From positions 7,460,261 to 7,524,260 of the forward strand of contig NC_133114.1 of NCBI RefSeq assembly GCF_022965805.1: a stretch of 64,000 bases of DNA. Direction: 5' to 3'. Shown piece after piece: positions 21,953 to 34,154 of the stretch. The position numbers and the translations under genes are program-made. The stretch is from Primulina eburnea. Its lineage: Eukaryota; Streptophyta; Magnoliopsida; Lamiales; Gesneriaceae. The notes under the pieces are model-generated. The model made no database searches, was not told the origin of the DNA, and saw only the letters and a program-made list of their open reading frames with translations. The first letter of the stretch is position 1. Each line of letters opens with the position of its first letter.

Positions 21953-23773
21953 ATGGAGAAGGAGGTAAGAGATAATTCGAACCCGGGGTCATCTAAGTTT
22001 CCACTGGAGGCGTTGTTTGGGGATTTTAGTAGGATGATGACGACCCAAATGGAGTCGTTGCATGAGAGGTTGGGTAAACTTGAGGTTAGTGTTAGTGGGG
22101 GTAAACCTAAGCCTAAGGATTTGGGTAGAGATGACGAGGAGTATGTTCTAGGAGGAGGCGATGAGAGTCAAAATGAGAATTGGGGTAGGAATGGAAGAGA
22201 TATAGGATTTGGGAGAGGAAGAAGAGAAGCTATGAGGGGTAGGTATGAGGAGACTAGGGAAGATGGTCACATGGGTAGCATTAAGATGAAAATCCCTTCA
22301 TTCCATGGGAAATCTGACCCAGAGGCGTACCTAGAATGGGAAAAGAGGGTAGAGTTCGTATTTGCATGTCACCACTACTCCGAACAAAAGAAGGTGAGGT
22401 TGGCGGTGGTTGAATTTTTAGACTATGCTCTCATTTGGTGGGATCAATTAGTGACCACTAAAAGAAAGTATAATGAGAGGCCCATTGAATCTTTGGATGA
22501 GATGAAGAGTGTAATGAGGAAGAGGTTTGTGCCTAACCACTATTATAGGGAGATGTTTAAGAGGTTACAAACTTTGAGGCAAGGGTTGAAGAGTGTTGAG
22601 GACTACTATAAGGAGATGGAAGTACTCATGATTAGGGCAAATACTGAGGAGGATAATGAAGCAACTATGGCTCGTTTTCTTTGTGGCTTGAACAGGGAGA
22701 TTCAAGATCAAGTGGAGCTCCGGCACTACTTGGAGCTAGATGAGATGGTGCAAATGGCCATAAAGGTGGAGCAACAACTCAAGAGGCGAGGAGTGGGCCG
22801 CACCAATCAAACCGGAGGGGCATCATCTTCTTGGCAATCCAATGTTGTGAAGCGTGAGGAAAATAAAGTGGAGGCCAAGCCAAGATTTGACACTAAGCAA
22901 GAGGCACCTAAGCAAGGAGTCCAAGGTAAATCTGAAACTCCTTCTAATCGTTCTAGGGATACTAAATGCTTTAGATGTCAAGGGTTGGGTCATATTGCTA
23001 GTGAATGTCCTAATAAGCGGGTGATGATCTTGAATGCTTATGATGAGTATGAGTCCCAAAGCGAGGGTAGTGATGATGATATGCCTGCATTGGAGGATCC
23101 CGATGAGGGATATGAGGCGGTTGTAGGAGAATCATTGGTGACTAGGCGTATCATGATTGGCCAAGTCGAGGAGGAGGAGACCAATCAAAGGGGGAACTTG
23201 TTTCACACTAGATGCTTTGTGAACGAAAAGGTTTGCAACGTTATTATAGATGGGGGAAGTTGCACCAACATAGCTAGTTGTGAGATGGTGGAGAAGTTGA
23301 GTTTGCCTACTCTAAAGTACCCTCAACCATATAGACTTCAATGGTTGAATGATTGGGCGGAGGTGAAAGTAGATAGGCAAGTTCTAGTGTCCTTTTCTAT
23401 TGAGAAGTATGTGGATGAGGTTTTGTGTGACGTGGTGCCTATGCATGCTTGTCATATCTTGTTGGGTAGACCTTGGCAATTCGATAGGAAGGTAACACAT
23501 GATGGTTTCAAGAATAGGTACTCATTTGTCCTAAACAAAGAACCAATTGTATTACTACCTTTGTCACCAAAACAAATACTTGAAGATCAATTGAAAAAGA
23601 AACAAAGAGATGAGGCCGAAAAAAAGAGTGTCCAAAAGAGTGAGATGGCCTTAGAAAAAGAAAAAGAAAAATATATGGTCGAAAGAAAGAGTGAACAAAA
23701 GAGTGAGATGACCATAGAAAAGAAAAAGAGAGAGAAAAAGAGGCCAAAGAAAAAGAAAAGAAAAATCATTTGA
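21953..23773 (+). CDS. E gag-protease polyprotein
   Basis: 606 residues from a true ATG. The N-terminus is Gly/Glu/Arg-rich. A retrotransposon gag (capsid) domain covers about residues 105-275 (motifs KIPSFHGKSDPEAYLEW, RFLCGLNREI). The zinc knuckle CFRCQGLGHIASEC lies near residue 340. An aspartic-protease-like domain has active-site IIDGGSCTN near residue 430, DGG being usual for this lineage rather than DTG. The last 70 residues are Lys/Glu-rich low complexity, as expected before the RT in full elements, but the frame stops at 23773. No internal stops, which suggests recent activity or selection. It could assemble particles but needs a polymerase from a partner. Confidence 0.92.
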   Translation: MEKEVRDNSNPGSSKFPLEALFGDFSRMMTTQMESLHERLGKLEVSVSGGKPKPKDLGRDDEEYVLGGGDESQNENWGRNGRDIGFGRGRREAMRGRYEETREDGHMGSIKMKIPSFHGKSDPEAYLEWEKRVEFVFACHHYSEQKKVRLAVVEFLDYALIWWDQLVTTKRKYNERPIESLDEMKSVMRKRFVPNHYYREMFKRLQTLRQGLKSVEDYYKEMEVLMIRANTEEDNEATMARFLCGLNREIQDQVELRHYLELDEMVQMAIKVEQQLKRRGVGRTNQTGGASSSWQSNVVKREENKVEAKPRFDTKQEAPKQGVQGKSETPSNRSRDTKCFRCQGLGHIASECPNKRVMILNAYDEYESQSEGSDDDMPALEDPDEGYEAVVGESLVTRRIMIGQVEEEETNQRGNLFHTRCFVNEKVCNVIIDGGSCTNIASCEMVEKLSLPTLKYPQPYRLQWLNDWAEVKVDRQVLVSFSIEKYVDEVLCDVVPMHACHILLGRPWQFDRKVTHDGFKNRYSFVLNKEPIVLLPLSPKQILEDQLKKKQRDEAEKKSVQKSEMALEKEKEKYMVERKSEQKSEMTIEKKKREKKRPKKKKRKII

Positions 23774-24960
23774 TGGCCCAAAGGAGTGAAAAGAGTGAGT
23801 ATGAGAGTTGTTTATTATTGCATAAACCATTACATGTACCTTTGTACAAAGTGGTTTACCCATATTGTGATGGAATCGCCGGTTCAATCCCGAGCGTTGC
23901 TATTTCTTCTTTGCAGGATTTTGGCGATGTTATGATCGGGAGGCTAGCAAGTGTTGTTGGTGTGAGGATACAATGGGATGAACCATATGGATTCAAGAGC
24001 CATAGCAATGAGGTAAGGTTAGTTGTCACCGCAACATCCGAGAGGTATGATTTTCTCCCTTACCTTAATTCATTGTTGTTTTGTTTTCAAGAATTATGGG
24101 GACAAGTTTAAAATGTGATGTTTAGATGATGTGAATGTGGTTTAGTCTTGTTACCCAAGCGTCATACTATTGAGAATGAATATGCATTGCATGAATTAGA
24201 TTCAAATGTTATTGATTTTGAGTGTTCCAAAATTGTCCAATTGACACTTTGTCATGGTAATGACCTATGTGCATTAGGATTAAATTCATGTGGTGAGTTG
24301 AATGAAAACATGGATAGTACATTTAGTGTGTTCTATTTGCATGATTCCTACTTGTTTGATGAAGACTTTGGGAAGAGCATGAATGACTATAAGAATTTCT
24401 TTGTCCATGATGAATATATTTTTAAGGAGACTAAGTTGTTCATGTTATGCTCGTTTTATGAGTTACTCGCTAGTGGTGCATATTGTCATGATTTCATTAT
24501 TGATAAGATGCATGCATTTCTATGTTGGTTACATATAAAAAGGTATGTCGAATGGTGTTGTAACGAGGGTCTTGCATGTATGAAGATAGCAACTAGGCTA
24601 GGGTTTTATGACATGCATGACTTAATTCTTAGTCCTAGTAAGCAATATACCCACATTTGTATGATACTTGCTTTGGTGTTAACTAGGCCTAAGAAGGGGA
24701 GAAATTTAATCTTCATGATGCTTAATGCGATATTAACATTATCATTCTATGTCATTCGTTATTTGATGTTTGAAGTAATTGATGATTACATGGAAAGGGC
24801 AACCAAGGAGTTGAGGTCCCAAAGGTCAATGACGCACGTGGGCGATAGTACCTACAGACTTGAGTTTGAAGGTAAGCATATTGGTCATACAATTATTGTT
24901 ATTACTAACTTGCTTCGTTTCTGTGTAGGTAGTGAAGATTTGAGGACAAATCCTTTTCAA
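23774..24960 (+). pseudogene. E segment replacing pol, with unidentified open frame
   Basis: A short open frame, 23770-24111, contains SIPSVAISSLQDFGDVM, which looks like the linker before Ty3 RT, and then departs from any RT. From 24130 a frame stays open to 25317 without a convincing ATG start (a computed start is TTG at 24148). It carries Cys/His/Tyr-rich sequence that I do not recognise (for example SKIVQLTLCHGNDLCALGL). It becomes the usual pol tail, EDLRTNPFQEGEDD, near 24930. So RT, RNase H and integrase are absent and about 800 bp of unknown origin stands in their place. It may be captured DNA or a heavily altered relic. Confidence 0.6.
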
Positions 24961-24971
24961 GAAGGGGAGGA
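24961..24971 (+). other. E polypurine tract
   Basis: GAAGGGGAGGA directly before TGATGCGAAC, which I take as the 3' LTR start. This cannot be checked against the 5' LTR, whose start is outside the window. Confidence 0.5.
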
Positions 24972-25119
24972 TGATGCGAACATGGTAGCCTTGCACGGGC
25001 GTATGAGCGAAGAAGATGGATTTACGTGCGAGGAGCAAAGTGGTGGAGGGCTCGGGATGCATGGAAGAATGTTGGAGAGCCAAAGGCATAGGATTCAAGC
25101 ATTAATCTCATCAACCGAG

Positions 25120-25375
25120 TCTTCACGGACCTCGACACGGAACTGCACACGGGGTCCGTGCCCTTTACACTCCGAGATGAGCAACTACAGAGCCTACACG
25201 GACCTGAAGACGGACCCAGGCACGGGGTCTGTGCCCTATACATTTGGCGAAAACAGTGCCTACACGGACCCGTACACGGAGGTGAGCACGGGGTCCGTGT
25301 CCCTTGATCCCGATTGAAGAGTTTTACAGTATGTACACGGACCCAGACACGGAGGTCTGCACGGGGTCCGTGCCT
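25120..25375 (+). promoter_or_regulatory. Palindrome array in E 3' LTR
   Basis: About four repeats in which CACGGACC is followed 15-35 bases later by GCACGGGGTCCGTG, so that CACGGACC and GGTCCGTG can pair. It lies in the upstream half of the LTR. The open frame from 24130 runs into it, probably by chance. Confidence 0.6.
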
Positions 25376-25814
25376 AGTGTTTTCTACGCGGATTTGTTTC
25401 CTTTTCTAGAGTTTTATTATTTTGGGAGACTAGATTTTTGATATCTTTTCATTATTATAATGTATTTGGACGAAATTCAGAACACAATACACATAATATT
25501 TTGAGTTTATCAAACTTATGAGAATTTTCTCTCAACTTTTCAAAGCTTTTATCTTTGTCAAATCAAATCAAACTTATCAAAGTTTTTAACTTTGTGGCGT
25601 TTGTCGATCGTTGCTTGTGCGGATTGTCGTAGGCAAAGTTTGTAATGCCCTAGATTGACTATGAATAGACAGAAATTGAGAAATGTAATGCCCAGAACAC
25701 TGAGTGATCATTATGAATGGATAGATATGTTATGAATAATGTGCATCGAGATAAGAAATAAGAGATGAAGAAGTTTGGCTTGAAATGTAGGATTGTGCCT
25801 TGGGAATTCGAAGT

Positions 25815-26055
25815 AACACCGCACCCGCAGTGCTTGTAGACACCGCACCCGCGGTACATAGACAGTAATTTGGCCAAAAATTCCAGTAGCCACACCGCAC
25901 CCGCGGTAAAATAAGACCGCACCCGCGGTGGTGCGACCGCACCCGCGGTCGTGCAGCGACCGCACCCGCGGTCCTCGAAATTTAGAAAATCATAGGGTTG
26001 CCGAGAGCATGGCGCACCCGCGCTCCTTAAGTCACCGCACCCGCGGTCATGCGTG
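25815..26055 (+). promoter_or_regulatory. ACCGC-ACCC-GCGGT palindrome array, B 5' LTR
   Basis: Repeated perfect 5-bp arms ACCGC/GCGGT around ACCC, with some diverged units. This LTR has one 22-bp unit more than the partner LTR (49115-49330). Confidence 0.65.
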
Positions 26056-26102
26056 GAACTTGAAAAATAAGGACACCTGCTCTTGCCATGCAAATCTGAT
26101 AT

Positions 26103-27771
26103 TGTGGGGACCCGGACGCTAATCATCTTCTTAATCATAGTTGGGATTTAATTATCGGTTCTGATAAACAGGGTCTAAAAATTTTTCTTTTTGAAATGTA
26201 ACTGCGGAAGGTAATGGAATCTAAACAATATACATATCTGTATAAAACTACAGTTCAGTAGAAAAGTACAATACTGTACAACCTAAGTCTAAGGTTCAAT
26301 TACTGAAATTCAAGTAATAAACCAAGTCTGCTACAAGTCCGGAATCACCACGCTAATTCGTCTTCTCTCATCGTCATCTCGACCCTGATCCAGCCCCACC
26401 TGTTGTCATGCACACATACAAAACAAGACAACAGCCCGATAACTCCGGTGAGAATAAATCCCAGTATAAAACATGGTAAACATGCATATACACATAATAA
26501 TCCATGAAACCTGCTGTCATGAATAAATTAAAACAATAGTAATAGATTTCATCATCTATAAAATCTAATCTAAATAAACATGCAACTTAAATCAGCTAAA
26601 CATGCATATAAACAATCTAAATCATGAAACATGCTGTCACAACTGAAAGCAATAACAATTGGTTCCAAAGTCTATGAACCAATTCATATAAGCATGCAGT
26701 TATAAATCAAATCATATCTAGACTTGACTCAACTGTAACTCTAGGGATCCCGTGATGAATAAGACGTCAATGCCTGTTACCTACTCAACCGATCGTGGTA
26801 ACCGTACGTCTTATTCCTAGACTTCGGTCCGAGCTGTATCGACGGCTGGCAATAGGAGTAATGGCTACTCCTAAGTGGAGATACACCGAACGTCTAGAAG
26901 TCTGACAATGACTGTCAAGACTTTCCTATCTTAAATGCAATGAATAATAATCTATAAACAAAGCATAATCATATTCATATCTGAATATGGCAATAATCAC
27001 ATACATTTGAATAAAATGCTAAAATCAAAACATAAACAAGAATATAGTATGTGATTTATTGGGCAACTCAAGGATAGTCTCGATTGAGTTGTTTCTTCCC
27101 GAATATCACATGAATTATACCTTTGTCATCCCGGTCTGACGAAGACGACGTCTTGAAGTCGAATTTGTCCATATCTGATCTGAAATGACAATAACCAATA
27201 CACTGTATCAATGTGTAATCCAATTCAGTACAAAATCTGATCACATCAACAATATCACGAGATAACAGAAACCAATACTGAATCTGATCCATCTGTACCA
27301 AATGATGTTTAGACGGCATAACACTACAGTCTTGTAACCCCGTCAATCTAAACATCACAAATACACTACCAGAATTCCTAATAAATCTCAGTACAATCTA
27401 TAACTTCAGTATCTGTACCCTGTAAAATAAATAACAGCATAATTCTGATAGCAATCTCAATCAAATCAACTCTAAAATTCATAACAATTCCATAAACAAT
27501 CTGTTTCTAAATCTGACTTCGATTCTACAATATCTACGGTAGCATAAACACTATATCTGAATCATATTCAATTCTGACAATATCATAAATTCACATCTTG
27601 TCTAAACGTAATAAAACTTACGTCCGTGCGTAGCCTGCGTTGATAGTAACACAGTACCGAAGTCGGATTTCAATTCAGATAGACGGTTTACTCGCAAATT
27701 GATTTTGAAGAAAAAGAACAAAGCTTTCCCCCAAGCTTGTCGATTTCCTTCTGATAAACTATTGCATGTAA

Positions 27772-27812
<41 letters not shown>

Positions 27813-28203
27813 CGTAGCATGCATCAAGCCAAGTGGCTCACCTTTCAAGTTGCACGTTTCTCGCTAGGGCGGTCAAAACTTACCGCTAGGGCGAGTCAAT
27901 TTCGGTCGAGATCCTCGGCTGAACATCTCCATTCGCTCGGGCGGTCAAAAGTTGCTCGCTAGGGCGAAGCACTTTCGGCCCTCACAAATTATACATGCGC
28001 GCTCGGGCGGTGCTTTTCTGCCGCTCGGGCGAGAGATGTTCGGCCTATCATCTTGAGATGTTCGGCCTAACATCTTGAGATGTTCGATTCAACATCTTGG
28101 CTTAACATAAACCAACGACCGGCTTCGTCATTTGAGTTCCTATGACTTCCATTACGTCAATTAATCAACGTCTGATTAAAATGATTAAATCTCGGGCATT
28201 ACA
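26103..28203 (-). repeat. C 3' LTR (left copy, 2101 bp)
   Basis: Nearly identical to 30528-32617. The GC array is at 27865-28025, the TA tract at 27773-27808 (36 bases) and the conserved hairpin block at 26371-26468. A purine tract (minus strand AGAGGGGGAGAA) lies at 28204-28215. Confidence 0.92.
27773..28025 (-). promoter_or_regulatory. GC hairpins and TA tract, C left LTR
   Basis: On the minus strand, units with CGCCCGAGCGG and ACCGCCCGAGCG separated by about eight A-rich bases, the same hairpin design as family A, followed by a 36-base TA tract. The right LTR has the same at 32198-32450 with a 24-base tract. Confidence 0.65.
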
Positions 28204-30510
28204 TTTCTCCCCCTCTTAGATCTGAGTTCGTCCTCGAACTCACAAACAATCAATCCAACTCCATCAGAAGAAATGTATAACAGAGTTTAACATCTAACCT
28301 CATTTCACTAGCCGAATCAATCCCATATTACTGGCTATACTACACCCGTATACGCCAATTGCAATCCATAACAAAGCAATATCACCTGTAGTTGCTATTC
28401 CATCTGTTTATTCCAATTAAGGACATATTCCATCTTCGGCTCCAAATACCAATCGTCATCATCTGACATTGGTTTCCTACATCTATTCCTTCTGCACTAT
28501 CCTGATAACTAGTGCTAACATCCAGCACTCGAGTTCTATCAATATCTTTCAATATCGGGATATTACTACACGCTGACTACCTGTCAATCTGTAACAAGTC
28601 TGAGAGAAAAAACTTATGATATAATCTACCACAAGTGCAAACTTCATCACAATCACAATCTGATATCATCTAAGGCAGCATTCTAATCCATCTGATTAAT
28701 TCTTTAACATCGATCTATGTCAGCTAGTTCTGTTTGTACGTCTTCTTATACAACCTACTCGATATAGATTGAACAATCTATCAATCACGATCATACCATA
28801 TCCCAATCTGCAGAAAATGGTGGTAATTTCATTACAAAAGCTATAGAAATGTACTCCCATTTCTATTCAGGAATATACTAAGTCGGTAATAATCTTCTAA
28901 TTCCTAGCTTTCTGGCTTCTTTTGTTAGCGATTCAGACATATCAGTACCATTTCTACCAACCTTACAACATAAATTGCTGCCCCAACTGATCTCATCTGT
29001 CTATACCAACACTATCTGTTCGAATATCATACATTCTAAACCATCTGAATGAAAACTGAATCCCCTACGGTGCATTTCTGACACTACTTGAGACTTCAGA
29101 TTCGAACTATCCGGTATAAACAACTAGTTACTAATATAGAATAATGAAAAATACCCACCTTGCATTCGGCTCTGACTATTCATATCAAAAGCTGGAAACA
29201 ATTCTGAAACATTCTGATATCACACAATAACCAAACCCATAGAAAACGCAAATTCATATAGCTGTTATATTGATCTGATCAACAAAATACAGGTCTGAAA
29301 ATTCTGATCACCGTTCGGAACTACGGTATTTCCCACCAACAATTCTGATACAATTGGAACTGCATAGTATCACACACTGAATAATAATTACAATAACATC
29401 AAATCAAACTCAGAGTAGAAATATCCTATGCTGATCTAGTGAGTTTAAGAAAACTCATAACATAATAGATTCTGGCTGGCTGACAAATCTTCATACTGTC
29501 CAGATCAACTGCTATATTTCATCTGCAAATAGAATATACTCCCAACCAATATAAGATGTCTCAAATACTGATTTAGAATCATAACAATATTCAGCAGATG
29601 TAAAGCAATGCAAGAAAAGATAATCAGAATAAGATAATCTGTCCAAATCAGATAAGAAAGTTCTGAAATATCTGACATTCTGCTAATTCTGACATTCCTG
29701 ATACCACATAGTCTGAATATAAACCTGTATCAATAACTGCATTCTGATCCATACCTGACCCATTGCTGTATACAATAATCACAGTGCTCGGAATATTTAA
29801 CCCAGTCTTCAAATATTCAATATAATCGATCAGATGCTGTGGATATATCCCGGAATCATAGATATAACAAGCATAATTCTTCAAAATACCCCTGAATACA
29901 TAATCTGTCAATCTAGTAGATCAAACAATATCTCTATGTCCTCAACCCAGTGCTGACACGTTTCAGGCGTCTCTGTACCACTCAGAATCGGCGGCTAAAA
30001 TAACTGAAATTCTGCCAACTTAGTTTCCATCGGAGTCGCTGACACATCTATCTGCGGTTCTGGTATATATGGCGGATCATACGAAGTACTGCCTGTTTCC
30101 AAAATCCTTCGGGGAGGTACATCTGATTACCACACACATTAGTAACCCAATAATACAAATCTGTGCCAATCTTTTCTGATCATGATCATCTTACTGCTGA
30201 TCATGAATCCGATCTGATTCATATTTAAAAATACATAATACCAATTCAAATCATATAATCAGGTAAGCATGTATCTTAAAGCAGTAACATATAGTCTCAT
30301 GCTAGCATCACAAGGTCACTCAACACGAAAATCAATCTCATGCTAGCACAGACATGCAAGGAAAGAAAATTCATCTACCCCGCTCATTCTCTTCTATCTT
30401 AATCTAAGTCAGTCTAAAAGATCTATCAGTTCTGACTATCTAATTCTAAAGGATCTATCTCTAAAAGATCTATCGCTAAAGGAACTATCAGCTCTGAAAT
30501 AACTATCCTC
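28204..30510 (-). pseudogene. C internal region with gag relic
   Basis: Only two recognisable parts. At about 29935-30115 a frame similar to the start of family A/B gag (GSTS, then ATPMET, then a TETPETC stretch) has a disrupted start and an in-frame TAG. At 28204-28240 is the end-of-pol GTTCGAGGACGAAC motif with purine tract. The remaining ~1.7 kb is AT-rich without credible coding; the ORF at 29648-29911 is not recognisable. Confidence 0.7.
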
Positions 30511-30522
30511 GCTCTGATACCA
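30511..30522 (-). other. C primer-binding site
   Basis: The minus strand reads TGGTATCAGAGC beside the LTR start at 30528. Confidence 0.88.
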
Positions 30523-30527
30523 CCTGT

Positions 30528-32617
30528 TGTGGGGACGCGGACGTTAATCATCTTCTTAATCATAGTTGGGATTTAATTATCGGTTCTGATAAACAGGGTC
30601 TAAAAATTTTTCTTTTTGAAATGTAACTGCGGAACGTAATGGAATCTAAACAATATACATATCTGTATAAAACTACAGTTCAGTAGAAAAGTACAATACT
30701 GTACAACCTAAGTCTAAGGTTTAATTACTAAAATTCAAGTAATAAACCAAGTCTGCTACAAGTCCGGAATCACCACGCTAATTCGTCTTCTCTCATCGTC
30801 ATCTCGACCCTGATCCAGCCCCACCTGTTGTCATGCACACATACAAAACAAGACAACAGCCGGATAACTCCGGTGAGAATAAATCCCAGTATAAAACATG
30901 GTAAACATGCATATACACATAATAATCCATGAAACCTGCTGTCATGAATAAATTAAAACAATAGTAATAGATTTCATCATCTATAAAATCTAATCTAAAT
31001 AAACATGCAACTTAAATCAGCTAAACATGCATATAAACAATCTAAATCATGAAACATGCTGTCACAACTGAAAGCAATAACAATTGGTTCCAAAGTCTAT
31101 GAACCAATTCATATAAGCATGCAGTTATAAATCAAATCATATCTAGACTTGACTCAACTATAACTCTAGGGATCCCGTGATGAATAAGACGTCAATGCCT
31201 GTTACCTACTCAACCGATCGTGGTAACCGTACGTCTTATTCCTAGACTTCGGTCCGAGCTGTATCGACGGCTGGCAATAGGAGTAATGGCTACTCCTAAG
31301 TGGAGATACACCGAACGTCTAGAAGTCTGACAATGACTGTCAAGACTTTCCTATCTTAAATGCAATGAATAATAATCTATAAACAAAGCATAATCATATT
31401 CATATCTGAATATGGCAATAATCACATACATTTGAATAAAATGCTAAAATCAAAACATAAACAAGAATATAGTATGTGATTTATTGGGCAACTCAAGGAT
31501 AGTCTCGATTGAGTTGTTTCTTCCCGAATATCACATGAATTATACCTTTGTCGTCCCGGTCTGACGAAGACGACGTCTCGAAGTCGAATTTGTCCATATC
31601 TGATCTGAAATGACAATAACCAATACACTGTATCAATGTGTAATCCAATTCAGTACAAAATCTGATCACATCAACAATATCACAAGATAACAGAAACCAA
31701 TACTGAATCTGATCCATCTGTACCAAATGATGTTTAGACGGCATAACACTACAGTCTTGTAACCCCGTCAATCTAAACATCACAAATACACTACCAGAAT
31801 TCCTAATAAATCTCAGTACAATCTATAACTTCAGTATCTGTACACTGTAAAATAAATAACAGCATAATTCTGATAGCAATCTCAATCAAATCAACTCTAA
31901 AATTCATAACAATTCCATAAACAATCTGTTTCTAAATCTGACTTCGATTCAACAATATCTACGGTAGCATAAACACTATATCTGAATCATATTCAATTCT
32001 GACAATATCATAAATTCACATCTTGTCTAAACGTAATAAAACTTACGTCCGTGCGTAGCCTGCGTTGATAGTAACACAGTACCGAAGTCGGATTTCAATT
32101 CAGATAGACGGTTTACTCGCAAATTGATTTTGAAGAAAAAGAACAAAGCTTTCCCCCAAGCTTGTCGATTTCCTTCTGATAAACTATTGCATGTAAGTAT
32201 ATATATATATATATATATATACATCCGTAGCATGCATCAAGCCAAGTGGCTCACCTTTCAAGTTGCACGTTTCTCGCTAGGGCGGTCAAAACTTACCGCT
32301 AGGGCGAGTCAATTTCGGTCGAGATCCTCGGCTGAACATCTCCATTCGCTCAGGGCGGTCAAAAGTTGCTCGCTAGGGCGAAGCACTTTCGGCCCTCACA
32401 AATTATACATGCGCGCTCGGGCGGTGCTTTTCTGCCGCTCGGGCGAGAGATGTTCGGCCTAACATCTTGAGATGTTCGGCCTAACATCTTGAGATGTTCG
32501 ATTCAACATCTTGGCTTAACATAAACCAACGCCCGGCTTCGTCATTTGAGTTCCTATGACTTCCATTACGTCAATTAATCAACGTCTGATTAAAATGATT
32601 AAATCTCGGGCATTACA
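30528..32617 (-). repeat. C 5' LTR (right copy, 2090 bp)
   Basis: Matches 26103-28203 with a shorter TA tract and scattered substitutions. Confidence 0.92.
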
Positions 32618-34154
32618 GATATGTGTCTTCATTTCCTTGCCATTTCAGAACTATGAGAGCCGAGAGAATCCAGGAAGAAAGTCTCCATTTCCTTTGATCT
32701 TTGAAGTTAGAATTCTCAAGGTTTAACCATCCGATTTTCATTCCGATTTGAGATTCTTGTTCCTCGCGTCAAGGGCTTCAAGGTGATGTAAGTTTCCTCC
32801 AATTCAAGCATGAATTGAAATATTGGTGTTAGGAAACTTGGATATGCTTGTAGATATATGTTCTTATGAGTATAAGCATTATATATTCGCAAGCGGATCG
32901 ATTGTCGGATGTCCTACGCAATTGTTATGATTTTCCAACATATTTAGAGCTGAATTATGCAGATTTTGGATAGTATCATGTGATTATGATGATGAATATG
33001 AGTTGAGATTATTGATTATTGATAAATGATGAGATTTGGATAGACCGGTATTGAGAAATCATGTCGTTATGCCGTCCGACTGTACCAAGATCACGTATAG
33101 TATTAGATAGGTGTTGAATTGAGTTGGGAATTGAAATTGTATGTCTCTACATTGCCATTTCAGATTTGGAGTGACAGAGTTTTTATCCCAACTTCTAGAC
33201 TTCGATTTAATTCAACAAGAAAGGTATAAGCTATGTTTGTTTGGGAAGCCATAACTCAAATAAGATATTATTTGAGTTCCCAAACCAAAATCACATACTA
33301 GTATTGTTGTATATATGGTATCATGTTTATAACTTGTTTATAGAATTTTATTCAAATCTTGTTACATGATTATGCTTTGATTATAGAAATGTATTCAAGC
33401 ATGTAAGATTATTGTAATATTCAGATATGAATATAAGCATACTTTGTTACAGGTTGATAGTCATTGCATTTAAGATAGGAGATTCGTTGACAGTCATTGT
33501 CAACTATCTAGATGTTCGGTGTATCTCAGCTTAGGAATAGTCATTACTCTTATTGCAGCCATTGATACAGTTCTGACCGAAGTCTAGGAATACGACGTAC
33601 AACACCTCGATTGGGAGGGTAGGTGATAGACAGTGACGTCTTATTCACAACGGGATCCCTAGAATTCTAGTCGAGTTGCATCTAGACATGATTAGACTCG
33701 CATTGCATGATTATATATGAATGACATTCATATTAGCATGTTTCATGTTTTAGATTGTTTTATTGCATGTATACATGTTTATACTGGGATTTGTTCTCAC
33801 CGGAGTTTTCGACTGTTGTTATGTCTGTATGTGTGCATAACAACAGGTGGAGCAGGATCTGGGTCACGCAGAGGATGAGAGATGGACATAGCGTGGAGAT
33901 CTCGGGCTTAGCAGAAGGAATAGTAATTGTACTGTTATCATGTACTGTTTTTAATTACTAAATGTTAAATAAGAATGGAACAAGACATGTTTGTACCTTA
34001 CGTTTGTACGTTATGTTTGTTAAATAAATAAAGACTTTATGCTTGTGTTTATACATTAGATTTAATGTTGAAAAGCAAAATTTTGACCCACTTTTTATAT
34101 TAACGATCCATTGTATCCCAAAGAAAAAGTTAGAGCCCGGGTCCCCACAACAGG

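Larger units (their letters stand above)
26103..32617 (-). mobile_element. C: non-autonomous Ty3-derived LTR element
   Basis: 6515 bp on the minus strand in B's 5' LTR with target duplication GATAT (26098-26102, 32618-32622). LTRs are 26103-28203 and 30528-32617, starting TGTAATGCCC and ending CCCCACA in element orientation (CCGCGTCCCCACA in the right copy). The internal region is only 2.3 kb, keeping PBS, a broken gag start and the pol tail with purine tract. It must have moved with enzymes of a relative. Confidence 0.92.
25641..34149 (+). repeat. B 5' LTR, split by C
   Basis: Segments 25641-26102 and 32623-34149 (about 1989 bp net) match 48943-50912. The start sequence TGTAATGCCC occurs twice, 43 bp apart (25641 and 25684). 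The GC array lies at 25815-26055 and the conserved hairpin block at 33780-33870. It ends CCCCACA before the PBS. Confidence 0.92.

Noticed and set aside
24148..25317. 389-codon ORF as a host gene
   Set aside because: The start is TTG, the frame runs through the pol tail, purine tract and into LTR palindromes. Treated as part of element E.
27602..27962. ORFs rich in Tyr-Ile over TA tracts
   Set aside because: Translation of a dinucleotide repeat, not protein-like.
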